A stretch of DNA of 64,000 nucleotides. Source: CAZHHH01 sp052400685. Its GTDB lineage: Bacteria; Bacteroidota; Bacteroidia; Bacteroidales; Marinilabiliaceae. Position 1 is the stretch's first letter. Every line of letters starts with the position of its first letter. The position numbers and the translations under genes are program-made. The notes beneath the pieces were generated by a model that was not told the origin of the DNA, made no database searches, and saw nothing but the letters and a program-made list of their open reading frames with translations. The stretch is from NCBI GenBank assembly GCA_052400685.1, contig JBQTGJ010000010.1; one strand, 5' to 3'. This document shows positions 8,458-17,260 of this stretch, piece after piece.

Positions 8458-9072
8458 ATGCAAACAAAACTTCAGGAATTAACTGAAAAGATTTATAGTG
8501 AAGGCGTTGAAAAGGCGCAAAAGGAGGCTGAAGCTATTCTTAAGGCCGCAAATGAAAAGGCTCGAGCCATTGAAGAGGCGGCGCAGACAAAAGCTTCAGC
8601 TATTGTGGCCGAGGCCGAAGGGAAGGCCGATACGCTGAAACAGCACGTTGACTCTGAATTGAAGATGACCGTGAGCCAATCTGTTGCTGCATTAAAGCAG
8701 AACTTGGCGGAGGCTATAACGATGAAGGCGATTCAGCCTGCCGCTAAGCAACTTTTTTCCGATGTTGCTTTTCTTCAGTCAATTGTCGAAAAAGTTGTGA
8801 AGGGCTGGGCTTCAACTCAAACCATGGATTTGAAAGTGACGCTGTCAGAGAATGATCGCAAGGAGATGGAAGCATTTTTTAAAAATCAGTTGGCTGCTGA
8901 AATGAATAAAGGCCTTGAGCTTTCGTTTAGTGATGGCGTGAAATCGGGATTTAAAATAGGACCGGCCGATGGTAGCTATATGATTAGTTTTACCGATCAG
9001 GATTTTACGAATTTCTTTAAAGCCTATCTGCGTCCAAAAACCAGCGAACTTCTTTTTGGAGAGAATAAATGA
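8458..9072 (+). CDS. atpE: V-type ATPase subunit E
   Basis: A 204-residue peripheral-stalk subunit. The N-terminal half is a long Ala/Glu/Lys coiled coil (about 1-90, e.g. AQKEAEAILKAANEKARAIE), and the C-terminal half is a globular head that contacts the catalytic A/B ring. This layout is typical of subunit E. I use ATG 8458; a TTG 27 bases upstream is less likely. It is the first gene of a seven-gene operon and overlaps the next by four bases (ATGA), indicating translational coupling. Confidence 0.85.
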   Translation: MQTKLQELTEKIYSEGVEKAQKEAEAILKAANEKARAIEEAAQTKASAIVAEAEGKADTLKQHVDSELKMTVSQSVAALKQNLAEAITMKAIQPAAKQLFSDVAFLQSIVEKVVKGWASTQTMDLKVTLSENDRKEMEAFFKNQLAAEMNKGLELSFSDGVKSGFKIGPADGSYMISFTDQDFTNFFKAYLRPKTSELLFGENK

Positions 9073-9932
9073 TACAACGAAATTACTATGCACTTGTGGC
9101 GGGTTTGCCGGATATTGTGCCCGACGAAAAGAAAACTATTTTTTCGTCGATACAATTTCGGGAAATGCTGCACGAACAGATTCACCAGTCTGATTACGAA
9201 TTGGTGAAGTTGTTTTTTTTGCCTTTCGATCATCAGAATTTGCTTCATCTCCTTTTTCAGAAAGAGAAAGAATGGGATAAACGCGGCATTTTTTCTCAGG
9301 AGGAGTTAGATTTGTTACGTGATAAAAAATCGTATGAATCAGCCGATTTGACTGGTTATCCCGATTATATTGTGACATTTGCGGAGCAGTTTCATGGTGA
9401 AGAGTCGGTGGAGACTATTTTTGAGGCCGAACAAATGCTTGTCAATGGTTATTTTGAATATCTGTTGAAGCAAAATAATGCATTTGTACGTGAGGTGGCC
9501 AATTATAAAATGACGGTGGCTAATATCATGACGGCGCTGAACGGTCGTAAGCACAATTTATCTTTCGATGCCGCCTTAGTTGGTTCGGGAGATGTTGTAG
9601 CCGCTCTTAAGAAAAGTCGGGCGCGTGATTTTGGGCTCTCGGCTGAGGTGTCGGATATTGAGCAGCTGATACAAATTTTTGAAAATGAAAACCTGTTGGA
9701 GCGTGAGTTGAAAATGGATCAGCATCAATGGAATTTCCTTGATGATGCAACTTTTTTTAATTATTTCACCATCGAGAAGGTGTTGGCGTTCCTGCAAAAG
9801 TTGTTTATCGTTGAACGATGGATGACTTTAAATACAGAGACAGGTGAAAAGATGTTTAATCAATTACTGAAAGAGTATGAATCCGGCTTTCAGTTTCCTG
9901 AAGAATTTACGATAGCTTATGGAAAGAAATAA
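9069..9932 (+). CDS. DUF2764 V-type ATPase-associated subunit
   Basis: A 287-residue helical soluble protein of the DUF2764 family, recognised by the N-terminus NYYALVAGLPDI and by its place between subunits E and A. These genes occur in V-ATPase operons of Bacteroidota, Chlamydiae and spirochaetes where a classic subunit C (d) gene is missing. It is therefore the likely central socket linking the D shaft to the K ring; that role is inferred from context. It overlaps atpE by 4 bases and atpA by 14, showing tight coupling. Confidence 0.8.
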   Translation: MIQRNYYALVAGLPDIVPDEKKTIFSSIQFREMLHEQIHQSDYELVKLFFLPFDHQNLLHLLFQKEKEWDKRGIFSQEELDLLRDKKSYESADLTGYPDYIVTFAEQFHGEESVETIFEAEQMLVNGYFEYLLKQNNAFVREVANYKMTVANIMTALNGRKHNLSFDAALVGSGDVVAALKKSRARDFGLSAEVSDIEQLIQIFENENLLERELKMDQHQWNFLDDATFFNYFTIEKVLAFLQKLFIVERWMTLNTETGEKMFNQLLKEYESGFQFPEEFTIAYGKK

Positions 9933-11685
9933 AAAGACCACAGGCAAAGTTGCCGGGATAGTGTCCAACCTGGTGACTGTTGAAGTGGACGGTCCGGTCG
10001 CGCAGAATGAAATTTGTTTTATTCTGTTCGGAAAGGAACGCTTGATGGCCGAGGTAATCAAGGTCAATGGTATTAACGCTTTTGTACAGGTGTTTGAAAG
10101 TACCCGTGGCCTTCGTGTTGGCACTCCGGTTGAATTTGAAGGACACCTGCTTGAGGTGACTTTAGGTCCTGGTATTTTGTCTCGTAATTATGATGGTTTG
10201 CAGAACGACCTGGATAAGATGGAAGGCGTTTTTCTGACCCGTGGCGAATATACCGACCCGCTAAACCGTATCCAGAAATGGGACTTTAAGCCGTTGGCTA
10301 AAGCCGGTGATTCGGTGACGGCTGGTAGTTGGCTGGGTGAGGTGAATGAGAACAGCATCCCTCACAAAATCATGGTGCCTTTTAAGATGGAAAAGCGTTA
10401 TACCGTTAAATCGGTTGTGGCGGCTGGTCAATACACAGTGGATGAAACTATTGCTGTAGTGACTGATGGCGAGGGGCTTGAAATTCCCATAACCATGGTG
10501 CAGAAGTGGCCGGTTAAGATGGCCATTAAGGCTTTTAAGGAAAAACCACGTCCGTTTAAGTTACTCGAAACCGGCGTGCGGTGTATTGATACGCTGAACC
10601 CTATAACTGAAGGGGGAACAGGATTTATCCCCGGTCCCTTTGGTACCGGTAAAACAGTGTTGCAGCATGCTATCTCCAAACAGGCTGAAGCCGACGTGGT
10701 GATTATTGCAGCTTGTGGTGAACGTGCCAACGAGGTGGTCGAGATTTTTACAGAATTTCCTGAACTGGACGACCCTCGCACTGGTCGTAAATTGATTGAA
10801 AGAACAACGATTATTGCCAATACTTCCAATATGCCGGTGGCAGCCCGTGAGGCTTCAGTTTATACGGCTATGACGTTGGGCGAGTATTATCGTTCAATGG
10901 GATTAAAGGTGTTGCTGATGGCCGATTCCACTTCGCGGTGGGCGCAGGCGCTGCGTGAGATGTCAAACCGATTGGAGGAACTACCGGGACCCGATGCGTT
11001 TCCAATGGACCTGTCGGCTGTGATCTCTAATTTTTATTCACGGGCAGGGTTTGTTTATCTGCCCAATGGGGCTACCGGGTCAATTACTTTTATTGGTACG
11101 GTATCGCCTGCCGGAGGAAACCTGAAAGAGCCGGTGACCGAAAGTACCCGTAAGGCTGCCCGTTGTTTTTATGGGTTGTCGCAGGACAGAGCCGATAGCA
11201 AACGTTATCCCGCCATCGACCCCATCGACAGTTATTCTAAATATCTTGAATATCCCGAAGTACAGAAAAATTTAACGGAGAAAGTGGGCGATCAATGGTT
11301 GACCAATGTTTTGAAAGCCAAGGATATTTTGCTGCGTGGTAAAGAAGCAATGGAACAAATTAATATTCTGGGTGACGATGGCGTTCCAATGGCATTTCAC
11401 GATAGATACTGGAAATCGGAATTGATTGACTTTGTGATTCTTCAGCAGGATGCTTTTGATGCCATTGATGCTTCTACGCCGCTGAAACGTCAGCAGTATA
11501 TGCTTATGAAGGTGCTGGAAGTGACCGATGCCTCTTTTAATTATAGTAATTTTGAAGATGTTTCGGTATTTTTTAAGGAAGTGATTAATTTGTTCAAACA
11601 GATGAACTATTCGGAGTTCGAATCGGATACGTTTAAACAGCACGAGGCCAGTCTGAATCAGTTGCTGGATCAACGCAAAAATTAA
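9919..11685 (+). CDS. atpA: V-type ATPase catalytic subunit A
   Basis: A 588-residue catalytic subunit. It contains the N-terminal beta barrel (about 5-75), the bulge domain typical of A subunits (about 110-190), a Walker A motif GPFGTGKT (residues 239-246), and the downstream segments ACGERANEVVEIF and LLMADSTSRWAQALREMS. ATP hydrolysis here turns the central shaft and drives ion export through I and K. The length matches the family. A 46-base gap separates it from atpB. Confidence 0.97.
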   Translation: MERNKKTTGKVAGIVSNLVTVEVDGPVAQNEICFILFGKERLMAEVIKVNGINAFVQVFESTRGLRVGTPVEFEGHLLEVTLGPGILSRNYDGLQNDLDKMEGVFLTRGEYTDPLNRIQKWDFKPLAKAGDSVTAGSWLGEVNENSIPHKIMVPFKMEKRYTVKSVVAAGQYTVDETIAVVTDGEGLEIPITMVQKWPVKMAIKAFKEKPRPFKLLETGVRCIDTLNPITEGGTGFIPGPFGTGKTVLQHAISKQAEADVVIIAACGERANEVVEIFTEFPELDDPRTGRKLIERTTIIANTSNMPVAAREASVYTAMTLGEYYRSMGLKVLLMADSTSRWAQALREMSNRLEELPGPDAFPMDLSAVISNFYSRAGFVYLPNGATGSITFIGTVSPAGGNLKEPVTESTRKAARCFYGLSQDRADSKRYPAIDPIDSYSKYLEYPEVQKNLTEKVGDQWLTNVLKAKDILLRGKEAMEQINILGDDGVPMAFHDRYWKSELIDFVILQQDAFDAIDASTPLKRQQYMLMKVLEVTDASFNYSNFEDVSVFFKEVINLFKQMNYSEFESDTFKQHEASLNQLLDQRKN

Positions 11686-11731
11686 CCGAAATTCAACTCT
11701 TTAATAGTTATTAATCAAGAAAATGTAAACA

Positions 11732-13054
11732 ATGGAAAGTCAGGCATTTCAAAAAATATATACCAAGCTGACCAATATAACCAAGGCAACGGTAACGTTA
11801 AAAGCCACCGAAGTCGGTTATGACGAGATGGCCACAGTGGCCGGTCGATTGGCTCAGGTGGTAAAAATTATGCGCGATGAAGTGACACTTCAGATTTTTT
11901 CAGGTACTGAAGGGGTTCCAACCAATGCAGAGGTGGTTTTTATGGGGCGTCCGCCTCAGCTTAAAGTCAGCGATGATTTGGGCGGGCGTTTTTTCAACGC
12001 CTATGGTGATCCCATTGATGGCGGCCCACAGGTTGAAGGCGAAATCCGCGACATTGGTAGTCCGTCGGTAAATCCGGTGCGACGCAAGCAACCGTCGCAA
12101 CTAATTGCCACAGGTATTGCAGGTATCGACCTTAACAATAGTTTGGTGTCGGGTCAGAAGATTCCGTTTTTTGCCGATCCCGACCAGCCTTATAACCAGG
12201 TGATGGCCAATGTGGCTTTACGTGCTAAAGCCGATAAAATTATTTTGGGCGGAATGGGGTTGACCAACGACGATTATTTGTATTTCAGACAGGTGTTTGA
12301 AAATGCCGGGGCGCTGGATCGAATCGTCAGTTTTGTTAATACGACCGAAAATCCGCCTGTTGAACGTTTGTTGGTGCCCGATATGGCACTGACTGCGGCC
12401 GAATATTTTGCCGTAGATAAAAATGAGAATGTGTTGGTTTTGCTTACTGACATGACGCTGTTTGCCGATGCGCTGAGTATTGTGTCCAACCGTATGGACC
12501 AGATTCCGTCCAAAGACAGTATGCCCGGTTCATTGTATTCCGACCTGGCACGTATCTACGAAAAGGCGGTACAATTTCCTTCCGGCGGGTCCATCACTAT
12601 TATTGCCGTAACAACCCTGTCGGGAGGCGATATTACCCATGCTATTCCTGATAACACCGGTTATATCACCGAAGGGCAGTTATTCCTGCGTCGTGACACA
12701 GAAATTGGGAAGGTAATTATTGACCCGTTCCGTTCATTGTCGCGTTTGAAGCAGTTGGTTATTGGTAAGCAAACACGTAAAGATCACCCACAGGTGATGA
12801 ATGCGGCCATTCGTTTGTACGCTGATGCGGCCAATGCCCGTACCAAACTCGAAAATGGGTTTGATTTGTCGGGTTACGATGAACGTACCCTCGATTTTGC
12901 AAAGGAATATTCTAATCAATTGTTGGCTATCGACGTGAATGTGGATACCGATACCATGCTGAATATTTCATGGGATTTGTTGGGTAAATATTTCTCGAAG
13001 GCCGAAGCCGGCATCAAGCAGGAATTTGTAGAGAAATATTGGAAAGGGAAATAA
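11732..13054 (+). CDS. atpB: V-type ATPase regulatory subunit B
   Basis: A 440-residue non-catalytic partner of subunit A. It shows the B-type arrangement with no P-loop; the equivalent region reads KIPFFADPDQPYNQVMANV. It also has the conserved NTTENPPVERLLVPDMALT and the LTDMT segment that completes the nucleotide pocket at the A-B interface. Three copies alternate with A in the head. It lies fourth in the operon; the 94-base gap before atpD shows no terminator. Confidence 0.96.
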   Translation: MESQAFQKIYTKLTNITKATVTLKATEVGYDEMATVAGRLAQVVKIMRDEVTLQIFSGTEGVPTNAEVVFMGRPPQLKVSDDLGGRFFNAYGDPIDGGPQVEGEIRDIGSPSVNPVRRKQPSQLIATGIAGIDLNNSLVSGQKIPFFADPDQPYNQVMANVALRAKADKIILGGMGLTNDDYLYFRQVFENAGALDRIVSFVNTTENPPVERLLVPDMALTAAEYFAVDKNENVLVLLTDMTLFADALSIVSNRMDQIPSKDSMPGSLYSDLARIYEKAVQFPSGGSITIIAVTTLSGGDITHAIPDNTGYITEGQLFLRRDTEIGKVIIDPFRSLSRLKQLVIGKQTRKDHPQVMNAAIRLYADAANARTKLENGFDLSGYDERTLDFAKEYSNQLLAIDVNVDTDTMLNISWDLLGKYFSKAEAGIKQEFVEKYWKGK

Positions 13055-13148
13055 TTGAACCGGGCGAATGAAAGGTAAGAGGTTTTATCTTTTGTTCTCT
13101 TTATTGTTTCAAAATATCCCTTTAATCATCTAAATAAATGATTTTATA

Positions 13149-13748
13149 ATGGCCGTTAAATTTCAATATAATAAAACCTCACTTCAAAGTCTCGATAAGC
13201 AGCTGAAGGTGCGGCGTCGAGCCTTGCCAACATTGAAGAATAAAGAGTCGGCGTTGCGTAGCGAAGTGAAACGGGCCAAAGATCATGCGGCATCTCTCGA
13301 TAAAGAATTTATAGAAGAGATGGGCCGTTATGAGAATATGGTGCGTTTATGGGGTGAGTTTGACCAGTCCTTATTACGTGTGGTGGATGTGAAGCTATCG
13401 GTGAAGAAAATTGCCGGCGTGCTCACTCCGGTTCTTGATGAGGTACAATTCGAAATGGCGCCTTTTCATCTTTTTAGTAAACCATTATGGTTTGCAGATG
13501 GTATTGCTATTTTGAAAAAATTGGCCGAAGTTGCTATTAATCGTGAGGTGTACACACGTAAGATGGTGTTGCTTGATTATGCCCGGAAAAAAACGACACA
13601 AAAGGTGAATCTTTACGAAAAAGTTCAGATTCCGGGTTTCGAAGATGCCATGCGTAAAATTAAACGTTTTCTGGAGGACGAAGATAACTTGTCGAAGTCG
13701 GCTCAGAAAATTGTTAAAACTCGTCAGGAACAGGAGGTGGAATCATGA
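13149..13748 (+). CDS. atpD: V-type ATPase central shaft subunit D
   Basis: A 199-residue rotor-shaft subunit. The N-terminal helix (about 1-60, with LKVRRRALPTLKNKESALR) and the C-terminal helix (about 140-199) would form the antiparallel coiled coil that turns inside the A/B head. The length is close to the family's usual size. The stop overlaps the atpI start in ATGA (13745-13748). No subunit F gene is present in the operon, as is usual for this bacteroidetal type. Confidence 0.88.
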   Translation: MAVKFQYNKTSLQSLDKQLKVRRRALPTLKNKESALRSEVKRAKDHAASLDKEFIEEMGRYENMVRLWGEFDQSLLRVVDVKLSVKKIAGVLTPVLDEVQFEMAPFHLFSKPLWFADGIAILKKLAEVAINREVYTRKMVLLDYARKKTTQKVNLYEKVQIPGFEDAMRKIKRFLEDEDNLSKSAQKIVKTRQEQEVES

Positions 13749-15583
13749 TTGTACCAATGTTAAGATATTCTTTTTTGGTTTATCATGCCGATTACTCCAA
13801 TTTTTTGAGTGATATCAAAGATTTGGGTGTGGTGCATGTGGCCCAGAAAGAGAAGGAGCCAACACCTGAGATGCAGGAGTTATTTCGGACTATTACCGAT
13901 GTTGATCGGGTTATCCGTATGCTCGGGAAACGCAAAAGTCATCTTGAGACGGCGCCTGCGGTTGTTGAAGTACAGTCGGGTGTTGCCCTTCTGGATCATC
14001 TGAAACAACTGGAAGGTGAATTGGATAAGAATCAACAATTGTTGTCGCAGATTGAGAAAGATATGCGTCAGGTGGCCCCATGGGGTGACTTTTCGATGCA
14101 GTTGCTTGATAAACTGGCTGGGAATGGATTATCTTTTCGTTTTTTAATTTGTCCGGTACGTAAATTTGTCGATTCGTGGTTACAGGAATATCCCATTAGT
14201 GTTATAGGTGACGCTGCCGGTTATCGCTATTTTGTATATGTAATCAATGCGTCTGACGGTGTGAGCAAATCCATTGATTTACCCGGCGTGGATGAGGTGG
14301 CGGTGCCCAATAAGGCTTTGTCTCAATTGCAGGCCGAGGCCCATGAGGTAGAAGCCGAAATTGTTCGTATTGGTCATGAAATGGATGCTTTGGCCTGGTA
14401 TGGATTGCCGGCCGTTGAGGCTTATTTGCTACAGCTTAAATCGTCGTTAGACGCTGCCAATGTGTTGCATCAAACAACGAATGAAGTTGAAGGCCGTGTG
14501 TCGCTGGTTGAAGGTTGGGTGCCACAGCCAAAAGCTGCTGAGTTGAACCAATATCTGGATGACAAACATATTCTGTCGGTAGCACGCAGGCCCGAAGAGG
14601 ATGAAACAGTACCGGTCCTTTTGAAAAATAACCGTTTTAATAAGGTCTTCGAATTTATTGGCGATTTTTATGATATGCCGAATCATAAGGAGTTGGACCT
14701 GACGCCGTTTTTCGCGCCGTTTTATATGCTGTTTTTTGGTTTTTCATTGGGCGACGCCGGCTATGGTCTGGTTTTAATTCTGGCTGCTGCCTTAATGAGA
14801 CGCAAAATGCCTAAAATGAAAAGTATTTTTACCCTGGCGATGTATCTTGGTTTGTCGACCGTGGTTTTTGGCGCACTAACCGGAACATTCTTTGGTATTA
14901 ATTTGTTGGAGGCAGATATTCCGTGGCTTGAAAAAGCAAAGGCTTTTATGATTGATACCAATCAGTTGTTCTATCTCTCCCTTATTATGGGAGTCATTCA
15001 AATTATGTTTGGTATGGTCGTGAAGGTCGTGAATATAAGTATTTCGCGTGGCTTTAAGTATGCCTATAGTACCGTGGGATGGCTCATTCTCATTTTAGGT
15101 ATGGGGGGCGTCTTTGGACTGAAATCGCTTGGTGCAGTGACTGAAGGCCTGGCATCATCAATAAATACAGGAATTTTGATCATTGCAGGGAGTCTTATTT
15201 TGCTGTTTAATAATCCCAAACGCAATGTGGTGATGAATTTCTTAACCGGTTTGTGGGATGTATATGGTATGCTCACGGGCTTATTGGGCGACCTTTTATC
15301 TTATATCAGGCTGTTTGCCCTTGGTGTGTCGAGTGCTATTTTGGGTTCTGTGTTTAACATGATGGCGATGAATATGAAGCCGGATAATGTGATTCTTGGG
15401 CCCATCGTCATGATTCTTATTTTATTGGTAGGGCACGGTATTACCATTTTTATGTCGAGTTTGGGTGCTTTTGTTCACCCTATTCGTTTAACCTTTGTGG
15501 AGTTCTACAAAAATGCTGGATTCACAGGCGGTGGCAAGCGTTATAAGCCTTTTGCCCGTGAGTCGGAAATCGTAAATAATTAA
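13745..15583 (+). CDS. atpI: V-type ATPase membrane subunit I (a)
   Basis: A 612-residue stator subunit. The soluble N-terminal arm (about 1-320) is followed by a membrane domain starting at PFFAPFYMLFFGFSLGDAGYG, with about seven to eight helices. Arg522 in SYIRLFALG matches the essential arginine that releases the ion from the K-ring carboxylate. Together with K it forms the ion path across the inner membrane. It is coupled to atpD by a four-base overlap. Confidence 0.95.
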   Translation: MIVPMLRYSFLVYHADYSNFLSDIKDLGVVHVAQKEKEPTPEMQELFRTITDVDRVIRMLGKRKSHLETAPAVVEVQSGVALLDHLKQLEGELDKNQQLLSQIEKDMRQVAPWGDFSMQLLDKLAGNGLSFRFLICPVRKFVDSWLQEYPISVIGDAAGYRYFVYVINASDGVSKSIDLPGVDEVAVPNKALSQLQAEAHEVEAEIVRIGHEMDALAWYGLPAVEAYLLQLKSSLDAANVLHQTTNEVEGRVSLVEGWVPQPKAAELNQYLDDKHILSVARRPEEDETVPVLLKNNRFNKVFEFIGDFYDMPNHKELDLTPFFAPFYMLFFGFSLGDAGYGLVLILAAALMRRKMPKMKSIFTLAMYLGLSTVVFGALTGTFFGINLLEADIPWLEKAKAFMIDTNQLFYLSLIMGVIQIMFGMVVKVVNISISRGFKYAYSTVGWLILILGMGGVFGLKSLGAVTEGLASSINTGILIIAGSLILLFNNPKRNVVMNFLTGLWDVYGMLTGLLGDLLSYIRLFALGVSSAILGSVFNMMAMNMKPDNVILGPIVMILILLVGHGITIFMSSLGAFVHPIRLTFVEFYKNAGFTGGGKRYKPFARESEIVNN

Positions 15584-15616
15584 AAGTATAATAAACAACA
15601 ATTAAAACAATTCGAA

Positions 15617-16072
15617 ATGGAACCTATTGTATTTGCTTATCTGGGAATCGGTATCATGGTTGGTTTAGCCGGTATCGGTAGTGCTTTTGGCTGTTCTATG
15701 GCCGGTAATGCTTCTGTTGGCGCTATGAAAAAAAATTCTGACGCATTCGGTAATTATTTGATGCTGACAGCACTTCCCGGTAGTCAGGGGTTATATGGTT
15801 TTGCTGGTTATTTCTTGTTAAGTGGGTTTGGATTGCTTACCAACGATATTACCTGGCTGAAAGCTGCAGCAGTCTTCGGTGCCGGTTTGGCATTGGGTCT
15901 GGTTGCTATGTTGTCGGCCATCCGTCAGGGACAGGTTTGTGCCAATGGTATTGCAGCTGTTGGTTCTGGTTACGATGTGGCCGGAAAGACGCTTATCCTT
16001 GCTGTTTTCCCTGAATTATACGCCATTATTGCACTGGCTGCTACTTATCTGATTGGATCGGCTGTAGCCTAA
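15617..16072 (+). CDS. atpK: V-type ATPase proteolipid subunit K (c)
   Basis: A 151-residue four-helix proteolipid with two fused hairpins. The second hairpin carries the ion-binding carboxylate Glu133 (PELYAI); the first has Gln57 at the equivalent place (LPGSQGLY). Leu53, Ser56, Gln57, Tyr60, Gln104 and Glu133 line up with Leu61, Thr64, Gln65, Tyr68, Gln110 and Glu139, the sodium-site residues of Enterococcus hirae NtpK. Sodium transport is therefore likely, but inferred. It is the last gene of the operon and is followed by a terminator. Confidence 0.95.
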   Translation: MEPIVFAYLGIGIMVGLAGIGSAFGCSMAGNASVGAMKKNSDAFGNYLMLTALPGSQGLYGFAGYFLLSGFGLLTNDITWLKAAAVFGAGLALGLVAMLSAIRQGQVCANGIAAVGSGYDVAGKTLILAVFPELYAIIALAATYLIGSAVA

Positions 16073-16103
16073 ACAATATCTGGACTATTCTCAACTCTCG
16101 ATT

Positions 16104-16140
16104 AACCGGGGCATTCAAATTATTTGGATGTCCCGGTTTT
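16104..16140 (+). terminator. Terminator of V-type ATPase operon
   Basis: The stem runs AACCGGG-CAT-CAAA against TTTG-ATG-CCCGGTT, with two internal mismatches and a three-base loop, and ends in a T-run at 16136-16140. Confidence 0.85.
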
Positions 16141-16253
16141 TGTGTTGTATCGTTTTGGTATTGCGATATTTTTAAAATAAAATTATTCGGGATTGTTTTG
16201 TCAAGCACTTGTAAAACATTAACTTTCATTTGTTAATCGAAAAAGTGCGTTTT

Positions 16254-16820
16254 ATGTCAGACCAATCAACACTTGATCGGATTTTTGATGAAGCGATGAG
16301 TTTGTTTGTTGAAGAGGGCTTTTCTGCCTCTATTAACAAATTGGTTCAACGTACAGGAATTGCAAAAGGAACTTTTTATCATTATTTTAAAAGCAAAGAA
16401 GAACTGATCCTGGCTCTTTATAAGCGTTTGATGTTTCAGATTGAACGCGAGTGTGTCCGGGATTATTCACAAGAGTCGGCTAAGGAATATTCGCAAAAGA
16501 CGTTTGCGGCTATTGTGAAGTGGTTCATTTCTCATCCTGAGCGCTTTTATTATATCACAATTTTTGAAACCAGTCCTTATATTAAGAAAGTTATTGGTCG
16601 TGTTGAGGAAACCATGGCTGGCCCACGTAACAACATTATGCTTAAAGTCAGTTTGGGTTTAATGAAATCGTATCCGACCGATTTAATTGCGTTTTTTGAT
16701 TTTTCTTTTACGCGAACGCTTGCGAATTATTTTTTAGCTTCTCCCAATCCCATAGTTTCGTTTAATAAAGAATTTGAAATGGCTTTTGGTCTCTATTGGA
16801 AGGGGGTGTCCGTTGAATAA
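16254..16820 (+). CDS. TetR-family transcriptional regulator
   Basis: A 188-residue regulator. The N-terminal TetR helix-turn-helix is clear (about 8-50; KLVQRTGIAKGTFYHYFKSK with the usual YHYFKSKEEL end). The C-terminal ligand domain is divergent and gives no hint of the inducer. The ATG at 16254 is chosen over an upstream TTG at 16230. A TetR-style palindrome lies at 16909-16922, between this gene and the TonB-dependent receptor, so the receptor and possibly this gene's own transcript are plausible targets. Confidence 0.92.
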   Translation: MSDQSTLDRIFDEAMSLFVEEGFSASINKLVQRTGIAKGTFYHYFKSKEELILALYKRLMFQIERECVRDYSQESAKEYSQKTFAAIVKWFISHPERFYYITIFETSPYIKKVIGRVEETMAGPRNNIMLKVSLGLMKSYPTDLIAFFDFSFTRTLANYFLASPNPIVSFNKEFEMAFGLYWKGVSVE

Positions 16821-16908
16821 TTGCTTCTTTTTTTTGTTTGCCCCCCTTATTTTAATTGCTGTGTGGTAAATTTTACATAGAATTAACAATTTCTTTATGT
16901 TTTAATGT

Positions 16909-16922
16909 CGACCGTTTGGTCG
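16909..16922. promoter_or_regulatory. TetR-type operator
   Basis: CGACCGTTTGGTCG has perfect five-base arms CGACC/GGTCG around a four-base centre. GACC-N4-GGTC is a common TetR/AcrR-type recognition pattern. It lies 89 bases after the TetR gene and about 340 before the receptor start. Confidence 0.55.
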
Positions 16923-16995
16923 GTTTTGTGCATTTTTGCATTGTGATATATCGTATTAGCAAGAATACTTAAGTGCTTGATCTGAAATATTTAGA

Positions 16996-17070
16996 TTTAA
17001 GGCATGTGTAGTCCGAAATGAAGGAATTTTTTGGCGTAAATGATCATTTAAAATGTGAGCGTTGCGAAAA
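16996..17070 (+). repeat. Intergenic repeat copy I (strongly diverged)
   Basis: Resembles the family by TTTAAGGCATGTGTAGTCCG at the left, GGCGTAAATGATCATTT in the centre and GAGCGTTGCGAAAA at the right. Similarity is partial. Confidence 0.4.
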
Positions 17071-17202
17071 AAACCGTTTTTTCTAATCCTCATAGCTTTT
17101 TTTTATTTGGTTTTTTATTCTTATGCGGGTAAGATTAATGTAATTAAATGTGTTATACATATTCATTTAATAATAATTGCAGATGTTTGTTGTCAGACAT
17201 GA

Positions 17203-17210
17203 TAGATTTG
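17203..17210 (+). promoter_or_regulatory. Candidate -7 element of receptor gene
   Basis: TAGATTTG matches TAnnTTTG exactly and lies about 50 bases before the start codon at 17261. An upstream TTG is present about 23 bases before it. Confidence 0.4.
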
Positions 17211-17260
17211 GTACACTGAAAGACTTACTTTTTATCCTTATTATTTAAATTCGTTTAGTT

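Larger units (their letters stand above)
16821..17260. other. 440-bp intergenic region
   Basis: Lies between the TetR gene and the receptor gene. It holds a TetR-type operator (16909-16922), a degenerate repeat copy (16996-17070) and a -7 box (17203-17210). No coding sequence is evident. Confidence 0.6.

Noticed and set aside
8206..8463. 85-codon minus-strand frame before the ATPase operon
   Set aside because: Lys/Ile/Asn-rich product typical of AT-rich sequence, no domain, and it covers the likely operon promoter and start of atpE.
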